The notes beneath the pieces are model-generated. The model saw only the letters and a program-made list of their open reading frames with translations. It had not been told where the DNA came from and searched no databases. Position numbers and translations under genes: made by a program. This document shows positions 1-12,204 of a DNA stretch of 64,000 nucleotides, in pieces. This DNA comes from Pyrrhosoma nymphula. Lineage: Eukaryota; Arthropoda; Insecta; Odonata; Coenagrionidae. Within the stretch, counting starts at the first letter, position 1, and each line of letters begins with the position of its first letter. The DNA lies in assembly GCA_963573305.1 (NCBI GenBank), contig OY754331.1:94479434-94543433 (forward strand). Reading direction: 5' to 3'.

Positions 1-1285
1 TACGTTGAAGCTGCTTTGCTACCTCACACCCCCTGTAGTTTGCGGGATGATGTTCTCTACAGTTCACGCATACGGGTGGTTGATCTCAATTGACCGTGCA
101 ATCCTGGGTAAGGTGTTTTCCAAGGCATTTTACACACCTTGCTCCCCGATAGCAGTACTTCTGTGTTTGGTTGAATCCTTGGCATCTTTTGCATTGTGGT
201 ATTAATTTTGAGGTTTTTCTAAGGGGTTCTATTTTGACTCCCATTTTAAGTATAGATTTAATACTGTAAACTCGTTCTGCTTTCTCGTCTTGGTGAAACG
301 TAAGCATGAAGAGAGGGAGCCCTTTCCTTCTAGTAACCTGCTGTCCTCGATCATTTTCTTTTTTCTCTTTCTTGATTATATTTACAGCATCTATTATATT
401 AATTCCCCTTTGCTGTAGGTCATCTATGATATCCTGTCTTTCACAGGTTGGGTGTAGACCTCTAGCCATAACTTTAAGAGGTCTACTGCTTTTGTCCTCA
501 CATGTATTCCATTCCTTATTTTCTGTGTTCAGTTTGTTGGTCAGTTCCCTATAAGAGTCAGAGTCTGGCATGACTATTTTCCAGACATTATTATTCATTG
601 CCGTTATTTTACAATCCGTATTTGCTTTTGTACCTGAAGTCGCCAGAGCTCTGACTTCAGCGTAATTTCCCACTCCAACGATGTTGATTGGTGGTGGGGT
701 TGCAGATTTTTTATTTACACCATTCCTCTTTGTGTTCTGCCCATCATGATTTATCGCCTGGCAGTTGGTGATTTTTTCACAGGGACTTTTGGGGTGGTTT
801 GAGGCTTCTTCCTTTGGTGAGGAATCGGCTTTACGCTTCTTACTGGCTCTCTTATTTTCGCTAATAATCCAGTCAGTTTCTCTAGCAAGCTCTTTATCAT
901 TCGTAGCATATTCTATAGTTGGCTGTGTATTGTGATGGATTTCTTTTTCTTCACATCCAGCTGCTTTCCCTTCAACCAAGGTTTTTAATTGCTCGTTCTC
1001 CTGTGTGAGTCTCTCAACTGTCTGCTTCATCTGCAGCATTTGTTCCTCTATGTCTCTGAGTCTATCTCTTAGCATTTCATTCTCCTGCTCCATTCTTGAT
1101 GTATTATTTTTTACTGCTGGTGGTGTTCTACTAATTGTTAAGCTCCTTTTAAATGGGTCATCTGGATACGATAGATGGTCCCCCCCCAGAATCCGTGGGA
1201 CCGGCCTCCATAAAGGAGGGTGGATTTTCCAGAAAACCTGGGCTGCCACCTGGGGTAATAATTCCTTTTGTTTTGGCCATCGCAT
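1..1285 (-). pseudogene. Jockey-like LINE ORF1 (gag-like RNA-binding protein), running off the left edge
   Basis: From an ATG at 1283-1285 the frame is open for 399 codons to a TGA at 86-88, then stays open in the same frame to the window edge. Residues ~65-105 form a coiled coil with heptad leucines and glutamates (starting MEQENEMLRDRL). The C-terminal part carries zinc knuckles CKRCQGFNQTQKYC and CVKCLGKHLTQDC, and beyond the TGA a third, CVNCREHHPANYRGC. Coiled coil followed by a Pre_C2HC-type region and CCHC knuckles is the layout of ORF1 in Jockey-superfamily non-LTR retrotransposons, where it binds the element RNA. ORF2 (endonuclease and reverse transcriptase) would lie beyond position 1. 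The stop before the last knuckle suggests an inactive copy. The class is well supported; the exact clade is not. Confidence 0.85.
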
Positions 1286-1399
1286 AGATTTGAATTTGCA
1301 ATTTATACCTTTGCAAGGTTTTATAGCTGCTGCCCCACTGATGGGAACAGACGCAGACCAGGTGGCCGCCTACTATAGGTCAGTCGCCCCTGGATTTTG

Positions 1400-1505
1400 G
1401 TGTTAGTTTTGGTCCACCCCGGGTATTTTATTTCCCCGGTGCCCTACTTGAAGTCGAGCGTTCCCCTATCCGCCACCTGGGGAGGCGCCCGATGGGGGAC
1501 TAGCT
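1400..1505 (-). promoter_or_regulatory. LINE 5' leader shared with the LINE at 38970
   Basis: Read on the minus strand, about 100 bases closely match 38983-39090 on the plus strand. Shared blocks include CCATCGGGCGCCT, CAGGTGGCGGATAGGG, GGAAATAAAATA and GGGTGGACCAAAACTA. It lies just upstream of ORF1, where Jockey-like elements keep an internal promoter. A promoter role is inferred; the sequence match is direct. Confidence 0.6.
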
Positions 1506-2400
1506 AACCCCACCCGGGTGTTGTAAATATGAAAAAAACGGAGTTTTTATTATTTATATTGAATGCGGGGACAAATTATTTATTTTGTGTTCAAACCCGT
1601 GCTACACTTACAGTGTGATTGAATTGTTCCGGAGAATTTCTGTTTCGTTAATTTTCGCGGCCAAAATTATTAATTTTCACTGCCAACGAAAGCAAATATT
1701 TCGTTTAACCAAAAACCCGCCATGAATATTTCGTTATTTAGTGCATGCGCTGAGAAATTCATTTCTTTTCGCTTCAAACTCGTGCAAATGTTTCTGTTAT
1801 AAATATGATATCAAATATATATTCCCATCTTTTACTGCTTATGAGCTAATTCACATCTCTTTTCACTGTGCTAAAAAAACTCTTGCTCAATTTTCAGTTT
1901 GATTCAGATTTTCAGAAGTATTCCTGAGAATTTTCTCTTTCCACTATACGTGCGCGGCAAAAATTATTTCTTTTCACCGAAAACGCGTGCAAATGTTTTT
2001 GAGCATGTTATCTGAGCAAGTTCGCTAAACCTATTCGCTATTCAGTGATAAAAATAGATTGCATGGGAGGGCCTTCGGGAGCCCTCCTGACCACCTCGCC
2101 TCCACGATCTGCTCCACATAGGACAGCCTAGGACTTCCTCCGCAGTTTTTCCCCCTCAACTGAGCCCTCCAATATGTTCTTTACAAGGCTTTCGTGCCTC
2201 AAATATGTCCGTTTAATCCCTGATGAATGTTGAATTTATGTCTGGACGTCACTGATTGAGTGTTGAAATTTCTTTTTTGATTTGAATGCAAATGAATATC
2301 TTTTATGGTTCGTTCTCGGTGTCATATAAGGTTTTGCCGCGACCAATATTTGTGTACTTTCGAGGTCCTCGTGTGCAAAAACTATATGGCTGAAAAGTGA
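1506..2400. other. AT-rich stretch with no gene seen
   Basis: No coding sequence, RNA gene or recognised repeat was found. A short GC-rich hairpin lies near 2065-2090 (arms GGAGGGC and GCCCTCC). Confidence 0.5.
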
Positions 2401-2407
2401 CTTTTTG

Positions 2408-2690
2408 CCATGAGCGCCCATACACGTGGGCGCCCCCCCCCCCCACTAGCCTCCCGGAAAAAATAAAAAAGGGAAGGGAAATTTAATTTATGTATTGTTT
2501 TTGCAGGATTAAATAAACATTTTAGTAACAAATATAGAAAATTGTCATTCACCTAAGATGTTCCAAAAATGTACTCCTGTGACCTCAAATTTACTATAAT
2601 TTCTGGGAGAGGGCTCCTCGGTACCCCTTATTATACCTTTGTCTTGCCTCCCCCCCCCTGGAAAATATTGTATGGGCTCCCATGTGTCCT
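2408..2690. repeat. Dispersed repeat, copy 1 (pair at 32764-33050)
   Basis: Aligns along its length with 32764-33050. Both begin with a GGGCGCCCATACAC-type block, then a variable C/G run, CCTCCCGGAAAAAA, an AT-rich section with TTGTTTTTGCAGGATTAAAT, CTAAGATGTTCCAAAAATG, and a final CCGGAAAATATTGTA. Both carry a minus-strand reading frame with the peptide SKFEV(T/S)GVHFWNIL. This is an interspersed mobile repeat of unknown class; no end repeats or target duplication could be fixed. Confidence 0.65.
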
Positions 2691-2889
2691 TCGGGGTTAA
2701 TCGAACGAAGACAGCGACGGACGCCATTTTACCCTGTGTCTCATCATATGAAATATTTACGGTGACGAGATATGGCTTGGGGGCCTTTCGCAACCTCACT
2801 CCAAACCCTCAAAAAACTCCAATCCCAAATTCCTTTGGATCGTACCATACCATGTACATCGTAGTAATATAGTAACTACTCTAGATCGT

Positions 2890-3128
2890 ACACATCGTGA
2901 CGTTTTGAGTTCTGTTTGCTCCCCCTCCCCCTCCCGCGCCCCTCCTTCGAGTCAGCCCCCTCCTCTCCTTTTCCTCGCCGCCCGGATCGCCCGTCGGCTT
3001 GCATTCGCGAACGTCGTCAGCTGGAGGTGAGACATCGAGAGGTGCGTTGACTTGACTGCTGGAAATGGACTTTCCATGGATCAAGTGTCCCGACAGCAGA
3101 TGATGAACAGGGACCCAGTTGTTAATGA
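2890..3128 (+). other. Possible CpG-rich promoter and first exon of an unidentified gene
   Basis: The segment is far richer in CpG than its surroundings (clusters at 2935-3025). It contains ATGs at 3100 and 3103 followed by an open frame that ends at a good donor (exon end 3128, then GTAAGT). The peptide is too short to identify (MMNRDPVVN). Exon-like pieces on the same strand at 9435, 9505, 10845 and 13013 could be downstream exons, but their reading phases could not be joined convincingly. Chance CpG enrichment or an old repeat are alternatives. Confidence 0.25.
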
Positions 3129-4202
3129 GTAAGTTGTGGGTGGCCATTATAACCTATAAATTATAATTACATGCCTCACTAATGGATTGCACTAATTTAA
3201 TGCGTTAGCTGTATGCGATTTAGTTGGCCGCGCTTTCTTCTGTCCCCTGACCAGAAATCACTCTGTATTTCAGTGATCAAACTCAAAAATTGGGTGATGA
3301 TGATTATATATATAGTGTCGTTCCTCGAAAATATTGGAATGAATTGTTTTAGAGCAGTTTAAGAGGTCTGTCGTGATGTTCAACGAGCGATTGATGCTTT
3401 GCCCCATTTTTTCGACCTTGATTCTGTTTCTATATTCATGCTTTTGACTCATGTTCTCGTATCCTTTTCTGCGAACAAATGATTGCATGATTGCGTTGTC
3501 TAATTGTAAGTGGCGAGTGGAATATTCAAGGTCGCTCTTGGGAATATTATTCGAGTTATCCATCAATGAAACCCAGAAAAAAAGGGTTTTGAACGGTAAG
3601 TTATTTTTAGTTAATTTACTAGTGATTCGAGTGACATAGGTGGTATTGCAGTTCCTGCGGAGACTTTCAGGCTCAACTTAAATAAACTTTATTTTCGGTC
3701 ATTGAGCTATTAATGAGGTTGAAGTTAACCGGTAGATTACCATAGCTACTTAAATAATAATAATTTGGACATGTGGGTCGATGGTGCCCAAAACCTAGGC
3801 TCAATTTATATCCCCATTTACAATATATTTTACCTCACCCCCTCCCCAAAATGTCCTGAAATCCCCCCTTACACCAAATTAAAATTATGACGCACTTTTC
3901 GTCATGACCCCCTTATGCGACCATCTGTCCTGAAACCTTTTTATGGTGGATGCATGAATGTGTGTGGCAGATATTACTAATTTTTTAATAGTTTTTTGTG
4001 CCGAAATCAAGTATAATGTGTAGAATAAATTTAATTTTTTCTAGCTGTCAATGTGACATTTTGTTTCATCCGTCTTATGTGTACAACTTACAATTAGTAT
4101 CTGCAAACTGAACGCAGAGAAAAGGGTAGCCTGTGCATACGTGAAAATGGATTCAATCAAAAGTTACTGTTGGTGGAGTTCTCTCATCTGGGTCCCAAGG
4201 CA

Positions 4203-4375
4203 CAGGCCCGGCTTAAGCCCCTGATGACTGCTCGGGCGCCGCAAAGGAATGAGCGCCGTGATGGTGACAAAATATTTTTACTACAACGTTTAACTGTTGA
4301 ATGGGTTTGATAAGCGGGGAGGGAAGCGCCGGAATACTCTCTCGCCCGGATGAAAATTGTCTTAAGCTGGCCCTG
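4203..4375. mobile_element. hAT-type MITE (173 bp) with 8-bp target duplication
   Basis: Flanked by a perfect 8-bp direct repeat CCAAGGCA (4195-4202 and 4376-4383). The ends are inverted: CAGGCCCGGCTTAAG on the left, CAGGGCCAGCTTAAG read inward from the right. An 8-bp duplication with CAGGG-type termini is characteristic of the hAT superfamily. No coding capacity. It is inserted in the 3' part of a LINE relic. Confidence 0.8.
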
Positions 4376-4640
4376 CCAAGGCACGTAGACCTTTTGGGCC
4401 ATTGTGCAATCCATTTTGAGTTTTTACCTCTGGAGTCCTATAGCTATGCTTGTGGCCTACCTATATGCTTTCTATGGGGAAATCCGTAATGTCCTTTGAT
4501 TTGCGAAGGAGGTGCATACCAAGGTATTTCCTTACCTGGGCGTTAAGGTGCTTAGATCTCTAGTTGGTCGATTGTGCCATCTACCTTATTGAGTTTTAAC
4601 CATGGTGACCTGTAGCCTTCCTGAAGCCTAGAAAGTCTCC
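4376..4640 (-). repeat. Two degraded LINE 3'-end copies in tandem
   Basis: 4376-4490 and 4537-4640 each resemble the 3' end of the LINE at 63190-63300: shared blocks around GCAC-TTAGACCT, CCATTGTGCCATC, GAGTCCTAT and CTAATGGGGAT. Both have the same orientation as the RNase H relic at 5146-5376, so they fit the tail of one old minus-strand LINE with its 3' end duplicated. Confidence 0.5.
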
Positions 4641-5145
4641 AATGGGTACTTACCATGTCCTTAAGTCCTACAATGGGCATACTCTGGTACCGATTCATCC
4701 TGAGGTAATAATAGTGATTGATGGGCATTCACATAGTAGTAGTAGTTTGGGGAGAGATCCCTCCGGAGTGCTCCCAATTTATTTTCACAAATAAAATTTT
4801 TACATTTGAGGGTTCCTTTAAATTTACCCCTCTTTTATACTCGTTTTAATCTTTTTGTTTCTTATTTTAATGTTTTGGTGTAAAATGTTAAAGAAAGTAT
4901 ATTTCTTCTGCTCGTTTCTGTTTCTCCAGCAGCTCTTCCCCGCTCCGTTGTCCCTTCGGCTCAGCTGTTCTCTGGCTACTCGCTCTTCCTCGCCCGCTGT
5001 TCCTACGTCCCCCTGCCTTGGCTGCGCTGTGTGTGAAGATTATTCTTTGCTCAGTATTGGCCGGTTAACAGTTCCACTATTGTTCTTAAGATTAATTATT
5101 TTGCTTTATTTGTGATCGGAGGTAACCAAATTTTGGTCCATCAAT

Positions 5146-5376
5146 CTCATTGCATGCATCAAGCCTTGAATTGAGTGCCATATCTTGCTAAAAAAACTAG
5201 AAATACTAGGAAGTTGTTTGGCTGTAGCCCACCCCTTGATCTCAGACTGCATGGTTAAAAGTATATTGTTCACCTTTGGCTGTGTACCAAAGGGATAACT
5301 GTGAATTTCTCTTTTTCCTTGCTCATCTGTCTTTTCATTTTCAGTAATGCCTTCATGTCCAGGTACCTTTGCATAT
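5146..5376 (-). pseudogene. LINE RNase H domain relic
   Basis: A minus-strand frame without stops contains VPGHEGITENEKTDEQ, a recognisable decayed form of the RNase H motif of non-LTR retrotransposons (compare VPGHKGIPGNEKADELAK in the better preserved copy near 63700). The invariant aspartate of the A-D pair survives as T-D. The rest of the frame is not recognisable. It lies upstream, in LINE orientation, of the 3'-end copies at 4376-4640. Only the core motif is secure; no function is expected. Confidence 0.6.
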
Positions 5377-5399
5377 GGAAAGTCTGCAGCAACACGCCC

Positions 5400-7060
5400 A
5401 GTTAAGTAACTCTCTATTTTGTTTGTTTGTTGAAATTTTTATCAATTTGTCTACGGACATGTGGTCAATGTGATACCAGATTATTGACCTTAATTAAATT
5501 TATTTTGAAAGCCATTAGCATAAGTTATGGTTAGGATATAAAGAAGTATGTTAGCTCTCTAGTCCTATCATTTAAAGTTAGTTATGTTCATGGGAAAAAT
5601 GTGCAAGTATAGTGTAGATGCACTTTCTAGAGCTCTTCCCGACACTGAAGTCACAGACTTAAAACATGAAACTGAAGTTCATATTCATTTGTCATTCACT
5701 AATTTTTCCATGTCTTAGGAGAGAAGCAAAAAGATTTCATTGGTGGTAAAAATGTTATCTTCCAGCATTCAGTTATAAAAAGTATGAATTTGAAAATGTC
5801 ATGTTCAAGTAATTAAGTGAAAGCATGTGCTTAATTTAATGGGAATATGCAGTCAGAAATAAACATAGCAGGGAGCTTGGGTTTTAGAAGTTCTAGAATA
5901 ATTGTTCCTGCTGCTTTGCATGAAGATATAAATGTTACCAAAGGCTGTCAAAGGTCATCAGGGGTTCATTGATTCAAAAGAATGGGTTCATAGTAAACAA
6001 AAATAAACTTTTGTGCAGAATTAGACTAGTCTATTTAAAGGTTCCTATTCATAATTTATTAAAAGGGTTAGTACTTTTCTACAATCTAATTTAGTAATCA
6101 ATAATGCATCGTGCTGTTAAAATATTGTAGAAAATTATGAAGTAGGTATTTCACATAAAAATAATACAAACATTCATAACTTCTACAAAGTGAAACCTTC
6201 AAATGTAAAGTTTAGTCTATATAAATTTTGGCCGAGTCTCGATGCTATGATCTTCATGAACCAATAGTTATCATAAATCCTCATCTCAAAGGGAATAAAT
6301 TTCAGTAAATTCCTACGTTTTTAGTGGTTAGACAACATAATTAAAAATATTTTAGTTTAATTTTAAAAGAGTAAACATTACTATCATCAAAACATTGTAC
6401 TTTGGATCGAGAAAAAAGTGCATATCCCCTTCTTGCTTCTCTCCATCATAGAGCCACTACTATACCTAACTAAACTTCCATCATCGTCGAAATTTATGGA
6501 CCATCACTTAAAATTTAATTTTCAATTTCTGTAAAAAATTTGCAACCACTGTGTCAATTGTCATTGTCAACATTTTTGGGTCATCCGTTAACATTGAATT
6601 ATGCAATTTTTTGTGAAAAGTTTGCAGCTGTAAATTGTCAATTTAAAGAGGCTAGTTCAAAACATGTGTATGAAGACCTGTATGTAAGTAGGAGAAGAAA
6701 ATAATTGGCAGCATGAAAGGTTGGGGATGATGTTCATTTAATAAATCTCTGAATAATCAAGCAGCCAAAATAAAAGTTTTAATGGATACCCTAGTCATAT
6801 TGTCTTAAGACTATGGCAGGAACAGTCTGTTGTAAAAAAAAGCAATCTTTGTGGCAGCATATGGGTAATATTTTTCAAAATTCTCTTTGGATGCCTAATA
6901 CTGCATATTTGGTTGAAACCACAATTCCTAAGGCACTGTGGGAAAGTAGCAATGATAGCATATGGGAAGGACAGAATGAGGAGCAAGATATAATTACCAC
7001 ACCCTAGACTGTTAGGCCCAGGTCTGGTAGTCTTGTTAAGCCCCCTCGGAGATACTGATT
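5400..7060. other. AT-rich non-coding stretch
   Basis: No gene, RNA or clear repeat was recognised; short reading frames here have no domain signature. Confidence 0.5.
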
Positions 7061-7078
7061 CTGATTTTCCTTGATGGT

Positions 7079-7566
7079 TTGCTCTCTATATATTTTGCCT
7101 TTTTTCATTGCCATCTAATTTATGGTATTGAGCTCTGGGGGCATGCTCCTGATGCAAAACATTTATTCATCTTACAAAAAAAGGCGATCAGATTTAATTT
7201 AATTTCTAATTCCCACCCCAGGGGGAACTGGAAACCCCTCTTTAGGTATCTTGGAGTCATGACTCAGAATGGATTATATATTTTCAAATGCCTATGTGAT
7301 GTCAGAGTGAATATTGACTCCTTTGAAACAGGAGGTCTAGTTCATCATTATAAAACAAGACAAAGATAATCTGGTTATACCACAGTGTAGACTGTCCAAG
7401 TCTTATGGATCATTCAATTTTCTCAAAATAAGATTTTTAACCTCTTGCCTCTAGACTATAACTGTATCAATTGCAAGGTTCAAAAATGTCTCCGCATATG
7501 GATTATTTCTAACGAGTTTTATTCCTTAGAAGAATTTTTGGAATGTAATCCTATAGACATAAATTT
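7079..7566 (+). pseudogene. LINE reverse transcriptase, C-terminal fragment
   Basis: The frame from 7079 reads IYFAFFHCHLIYGIELWG followed by LFILQKKAIRF and GNWKPLFRYLGVM, the conserved segment just after the RT palm in CR1/Jockey-type non-LTR retrotransposons (YG..LWG...... LQKKAIR). The intact frame ends at 7369. The downstream part continues in shifted frames (SYGSFNF near 7405; FYSLEEFLE near 7530), matching the usual C-terminal end of such proteins. The element is 5'-truncated near 7065 and ends in an AT-rich tail near 7640. It is a dead fragment. Confidence 0.75.
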
Positions 7567-8214
7567 CTAATTTTTTGTGTTTACCATTTGATGACTACCG
7601 CAAATTGTATTTTGTTTAATTTCAAATAAATATCTATCGATCTATAATGATTTTTTTATTGTTTTAGTTGAAGTTTTGTTGAGGTCCTTGGAGTGTGAAT
7701 GCAATGTCAGTCATGCCTGGTAGATCACATTGTCTTATTCAGGGATACTACATACAGGATTTCAGAGTTGGCCGCAATAAGAGCTGCCAAAACCCGCGCA
7801 TTTTATTAGTTTCACCTAAGTTGCCACTCGCGGCACTTACTGTAAGAGCGATCTGAAAATTGTGATGGGAGGCATGACAACAGTTCATGTTAGGGAGAAT
7901 ATTTTTCGTCAAATGGACCGAATGGGGAATTTGCAACCATTAATACGCTTGCAGGCCTACGTTAAGCTAAACTCTTACCAACCTATAAACGCTCGAGACT
8001 TTAATCAAACTAAAATAAGAATTTTAAATATGGTGCACGCTCGAAAGCACAACCTTCACATTCAGTCAATAGCAATCCACCCCAGAGAAATAAAAACAAA
8101 AGTCGTGCAAATAACCTGCGGCATGGAAGCACGACCTTTGAGTTGTTAATCTACTTGTAGTGACAGTGATATCATATACAGTGCCATCCCCAGGGTAGTG
8201 CAACCAGTGGAGGA

Positions 8215-8684
8215 TACAGAAAAAACTCAAGGGGGGGGCTCAAGTTATCGTGACGATTGTAGCTTTCAAACTGACTACCTGGCAGCGACTCTGCTTCCCT
8301 TATATACGTAGTTCGGTTGTTTCGAGGACATTCGGTGCCAGAATGTTCGCTTCCAGACTTTTAAGGAGTGTGAACAAATACAAACAGAATATTCGTGACT
8401 TTTCTCGAACAAATGCCAGACAGAATAACGTATCGAGATCACTATAATGGCCGCAACTTTTCTCGTAGGTTAGCTATCTATGTGCCAGACAGAGATGTAT
8501 AAAATACGATAACGCGGACGTGCGCACGTGCTACATAAGAAAGTACAACTACTCGATAACTCGACTCAGAGTCGACTGACGAAAAACACGAACGAATACC
8601 GTGCGGGCTGACTGGCGGGGGCGGCGCGGGCGGCAATGCGAGTGCAAAGGGGGGGCGCACGCCTCCCATATGTATCCGCCACTG
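8215..8684. mobile_element. hAT-type non-autonomous element (470 bp) with 8-bp target duplication
   Basis: A perfect 8-bp direct repeat AGTGCAAC (8207-8214 and 8685-8692) flanks inverted ends CAGTGGAGGATACA and CAGTGGCGGATACA. Terminal CAGTGGCGGATAC with an 8-bp duplication is typical of hAT elements. A G-run follows each terminus. The interior has a GC-rich right half and no transposase. Confidence 0.85.
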
Positions 8685-9419
8685 AGTGCAACTGGTGCCG
8701 CTGAACTGGGCCCTGTGCCTGAGGGCCCCGTACGGGCTTGCCTTTTTCAGATGGTGCAATGAAACCCGCCCATTTCCCAAAATTGTCTATTACTTAGTAC
8801 TTATGTAAAGTTCTTGAAATCATTAGCCATTTTGTAGGTTAATTTCCTTCTTTCCATGAAATATGCTTAAAAGATGCTAATATCAAAAGGGAATGCAAAG
8901 TTAGGTGGGCCCCAACTTTCGTTTGCACAGAGCCTGCAATCCCTTGGGACGGCCCTGTTCATACACTTTAATATAACATACACAACACTTGTGTTTTACC
9001 AATAGGCTACTACATAACCATAAACTATTCTTTCACCAGTCATCAAGGTTTGTCAATGTTTTTAAACCACTGATAGTGAAATTTCACCCATGGAATATTA
9101 CCTAAATAATATAGCCATGTACACGTGTGTGTATCAATCATAAGCATACCCTGATACAACGGTACTATGAAATATCAATAGTAATTTGGAATAATGAAGT
9201 TAATGAGAATTTCATAGTTTACCTTGATTTCAAGGTTGTCAGTTATAATTCTCCACATATGAAGCTATTTCCCACACACAAGAAATCAACGTTACTACCG
9301 ACGATGGCTGTTGCCCAGTTCAGACCCATAAGATTTATGCCGCTGATGCCTGCGATCAAATGGTATTACCAGACTGTGGTATTACTAATACAGTATAGGA
9401 ATACCATGCCCCCGATAAT

Positions 9420-9490
9420 TTTTCTTTTCTTCAGGTTCCAAAAGCAAGGCTTATTGCCTACATTTCTTGAGGGGTGAGTGGATTCTCTGT
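9420..9490 (+). repeat. Duplicated exon-like segment, copy 1 (pair at 12205-12270)
   Basis: Shares TTTTTCTTTTCTTCA, then TGCCTACATTTCTTGAGGG and TGAGTGGATTCTCTG, with 12205-12270. In this copy a polypyrimidine tract and AG precede GTTCCAAAAGCAAGG, which could be an acceptor and short exon (9435-9473) ending at GTGAGT. Copy 2 lacks the exon core, as if a partial duplicate. Confidence 0.5.
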
Positions 9491-9504
9491 GGAGTTGGGA
9501 TCAG

Positions 9505-9592
9505 ATGTGCCTGTTACTGAAGTGCCCTCCAGAATTTCAAGGAAGACACATTGAAATCACTTCGCCAAACTATAGAAGCAAGGTAAGTTGTT
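9505..9592 (+). other. Exon-like open segment ending in a strong splice donor
   Basis: An open frame starting ATGTGCCTG near 9507 runs to AAG followed by GTAAGT. A TGA lies in frame just upstream. The peptide was not recognised. It could be an exon of a host gene on the plus strand or chance; transcript evidence would decide. Confidence 0.25.
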
Positions 9593-10844
9593 TTTCTTAG
9601 TTACTTCTTTTTATTACGCTGAACACGATAGCCCGTCTCTCCATCGCTGTTTAAGAAATCGTGCCCCTATTTATAGTAAGTTCACCATGTTAGTTGTGTA
9701 AGCGTTATTCTTTCTCTGTACCAACAGTTACTTTTTATCGTATTTACCGGTGTATTTTCACATTTTGTGGTATGTACAGAGAAGTGTTCCACCTGTACCG
9801 TCTAGTACCATAACTTTTGCATGGTGTACAGAACTCATTTGCCTGTATGAAAAGCAAATCTCTAAGAGGTGATTTCTGTGTTACCTAAATTAGTGGAATA
9901 GATGAGAAAATCAGTGAATACAACAATTTTTTACTGTATAATTTGCGTTGAATGTGTCGTTGAATCGTGAACTGATTAATCTGTTTTATTTTAATTTTGT
10001 GATACTTCAATCCTTTCAGGCGTAACTTTGTGGAAGTTCATTTCGAATTATGACAAGGAACTACATATGTTTAAATCCACAGTTTTTTATTGGCACCTGA
10101 TTGGCGCCGTAGCGTTGAAACTACTGGTACTAATAAAAAACTCTGGATTTAAACATAGTTGGTGGGTTGGTGGTGTTATCTCTCTTTTCAGTTTTTATCG
10201 GCTGTTACAACTTGAGAATGTATTTATTTCCAAATGTAACCTTGGCATCTGCCTTTTGAAGTGGGGTGCACTCATGAATTCCTTCAGCTTTAGCTTCTTG
10301 AATGCATACCGGGTAATATTCTAAAAGCCATTCTTACTAGGGAAACACAAATCTCAGTTAACTGGAATAATAAATTATTAGTCTAATGCCATGTACCTCA
10401 TTTCATTTTTTCTGAGGTTAACAACTAATCAAAAGTTTTGAGAGGTGTTCCTTGCAGTTGGTAACTGAAAATAACAGATTTTGCTTGTTTGGTTTAAATT
10501 ACCTGTGATGAACTATAAGGGCTACTTAGTGCATAGCGGTGCAGTGAGCATCATTGCTTAACACATTCAATGCGGGCCCGATTTTCATGAAAGTCGTCAA
10601 AATCGGCTTTAAAAAATTCAAAGGGCTTCGGAATGGAACGACCACGTCAATTAACGTGCTCCGTCAGTCGGTATAGCCAGGAGCACGTCTATTTACGTGC
10701 TCCGCATTGAATGTGTTAAGAATATGTGGTGATCAGCAAGTGTTTTATATAACCTAACATATGCTCTGTTGATTTGGGTATTGTATACTCAAATACAATA
10801 TTTAAAATTATTTCTTTCACTGTGGTTATAACTTGTATTTCTAG

Positions 10845-10903
10845 CTGGGATCCGAGCAGTATGTCCTACTTCAACAGAAGCTGAATTGAATATTGAAGTG
10901 GGT
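10845..10903 (+). other. Exon-like segment with a second copy at 23490-23609 on the other strand
   Basis: Preceded by a polypyrimidine tract and TAG, and followed by GTAAGT after 10903. One frame reads through the donor as a conserved-looking peptide (IEVGVSLAQAQDREGG). The minus strand at 23609-23490 has the same start (AG then CTGGGATC) and a related peptide (LEVGVTLEQARDREGG). The two therefore share an origin, either a repeated host exon or part of an unrecognised repeat. Confidence 0.4.
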
Positions 10904-11719
10904 GTAAGTTTGGCACAGGCCCAAGACCGTGAGGGAGGAAGATCTCAGCAGGAAATGTGTGTGGGATGTAAGAACAATAGAGGGAAGAAGAGAAGTAAAT
11001 GTGTGGAGATGTGGTTTATTAACTCTCTCATTAATAGTCTCAATTTAGGTGCAGTCCAATCAAAAAATGTGCAAGATTCTTATTTTTTCATTACATATAT
11101 ACAAACACTAATCACTCAGGGCTTCGCCTAGTGCCTTTCTGCACTGTGTTTATTTGCTATTCAGTCAAAAACATCTTCATAAGAATGTAATGAATTAATA
11201 ACTTTTTACAGAAATAAAAGTCATATTATTACTGTACCTTAGCATTTTAATTTCATATATTTTATTCCTGTGATATTTTTGTTCTAACACCAGGTAAGAG
11301 GATCAAGTGAACTTGTAATAATACATTTCTTTTTATGGGATATTCACCATAGGATTGGGAATTTCTAGTATAACTAACTTGTTTGAATGATTTGACTGCT
11401 GCCATGGGTCTTGCAGAACATAAGCTTCTCTGATAATTAGCTGAAGAATGAACAAATTTACAATAAGTTCCTTATTTCTGTTCATGTTTAATCACCTGCT
11501 TTAAGTTACTGTGAGGATTTTATACCATAATTTCCAATTGGTTAACTTATATTCATGTAATTCAGTTCTCTCTGAATTATGTTCTCAATAGTATTACAAT
11601 AATTAAGCCTAATTCCTTATATTTTGTCACGATTCTAGTATTCATTGGTGCACTGAATTCGATCTCATCTCGTGCGATCGTATGTGATATATAATTTTCA
11701 TATGCTAGGTTAATTTTAT

Positions 11720-12120
11720 GCCGGGCCTATATCAGCTTGATGTCGGACCTATGTCGACTTGATGTCGGACATATGTCTGCTTCTGTTGGGCCTGTATAGG
11801 CTTGTTGGCCTGATGTCGGGCCAATGTTGGCTTGATGTCGGTCCAAAGCCGGTTTGATGTCGGGCATATGTCGGCTTGTGTTGGGCCTATGTCGGGCCTG
11901 TATAGGCTTGTTGGCCTGATGTCGGCTTGATGTTGGGCCGGTGTTTTTTTGATGTCGTACCTATGTCGGCTTGATGTCGGGCCAACGTGGGATGGTAATG
12001 TCGGCTGTAACCTGGCCAAACGTTATCATCATGATGTCGGGCCGACGTCGGCTGCCGATGACGGGCAGACCTACAGCCGACATATGCCAATGTTGGCCCG
12101 ACATGGGGCAGACATTGGAA
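11720..12120. repeat. Degenerate minisatellite with a strand switch
   Basis: Some twenty imperfect repeats of a unit around GGCTTGATGTCGGGCC(TATGTC) run from 11720 to about 12050. They then continue in the opposite orientation to about 12115 (CCGACATATGCC, GGCCCGACATGG). In translation they give repeats of the GPTLARHQADI type, which explains the apparent reading frames. No gene is present. Confidence 0.8.
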
Positions 12121-12204
12121 TGCTACCTGGGATTGCATGAATTTTTTAGTGGAAATATTTTCTCTCTTCCTTTGCTCCTTGCCAAGTATGGTGCTTTGGT
12201 ATTG

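Noticed and set aside
7862..8149. 95-codon open frame
   Set aside because: No recognisable domain, splice context or repeat; could be chance.
11732..12019. Repetitive proline/threonine/histidine frame
   Set aside because: Explained by the minisatellite.
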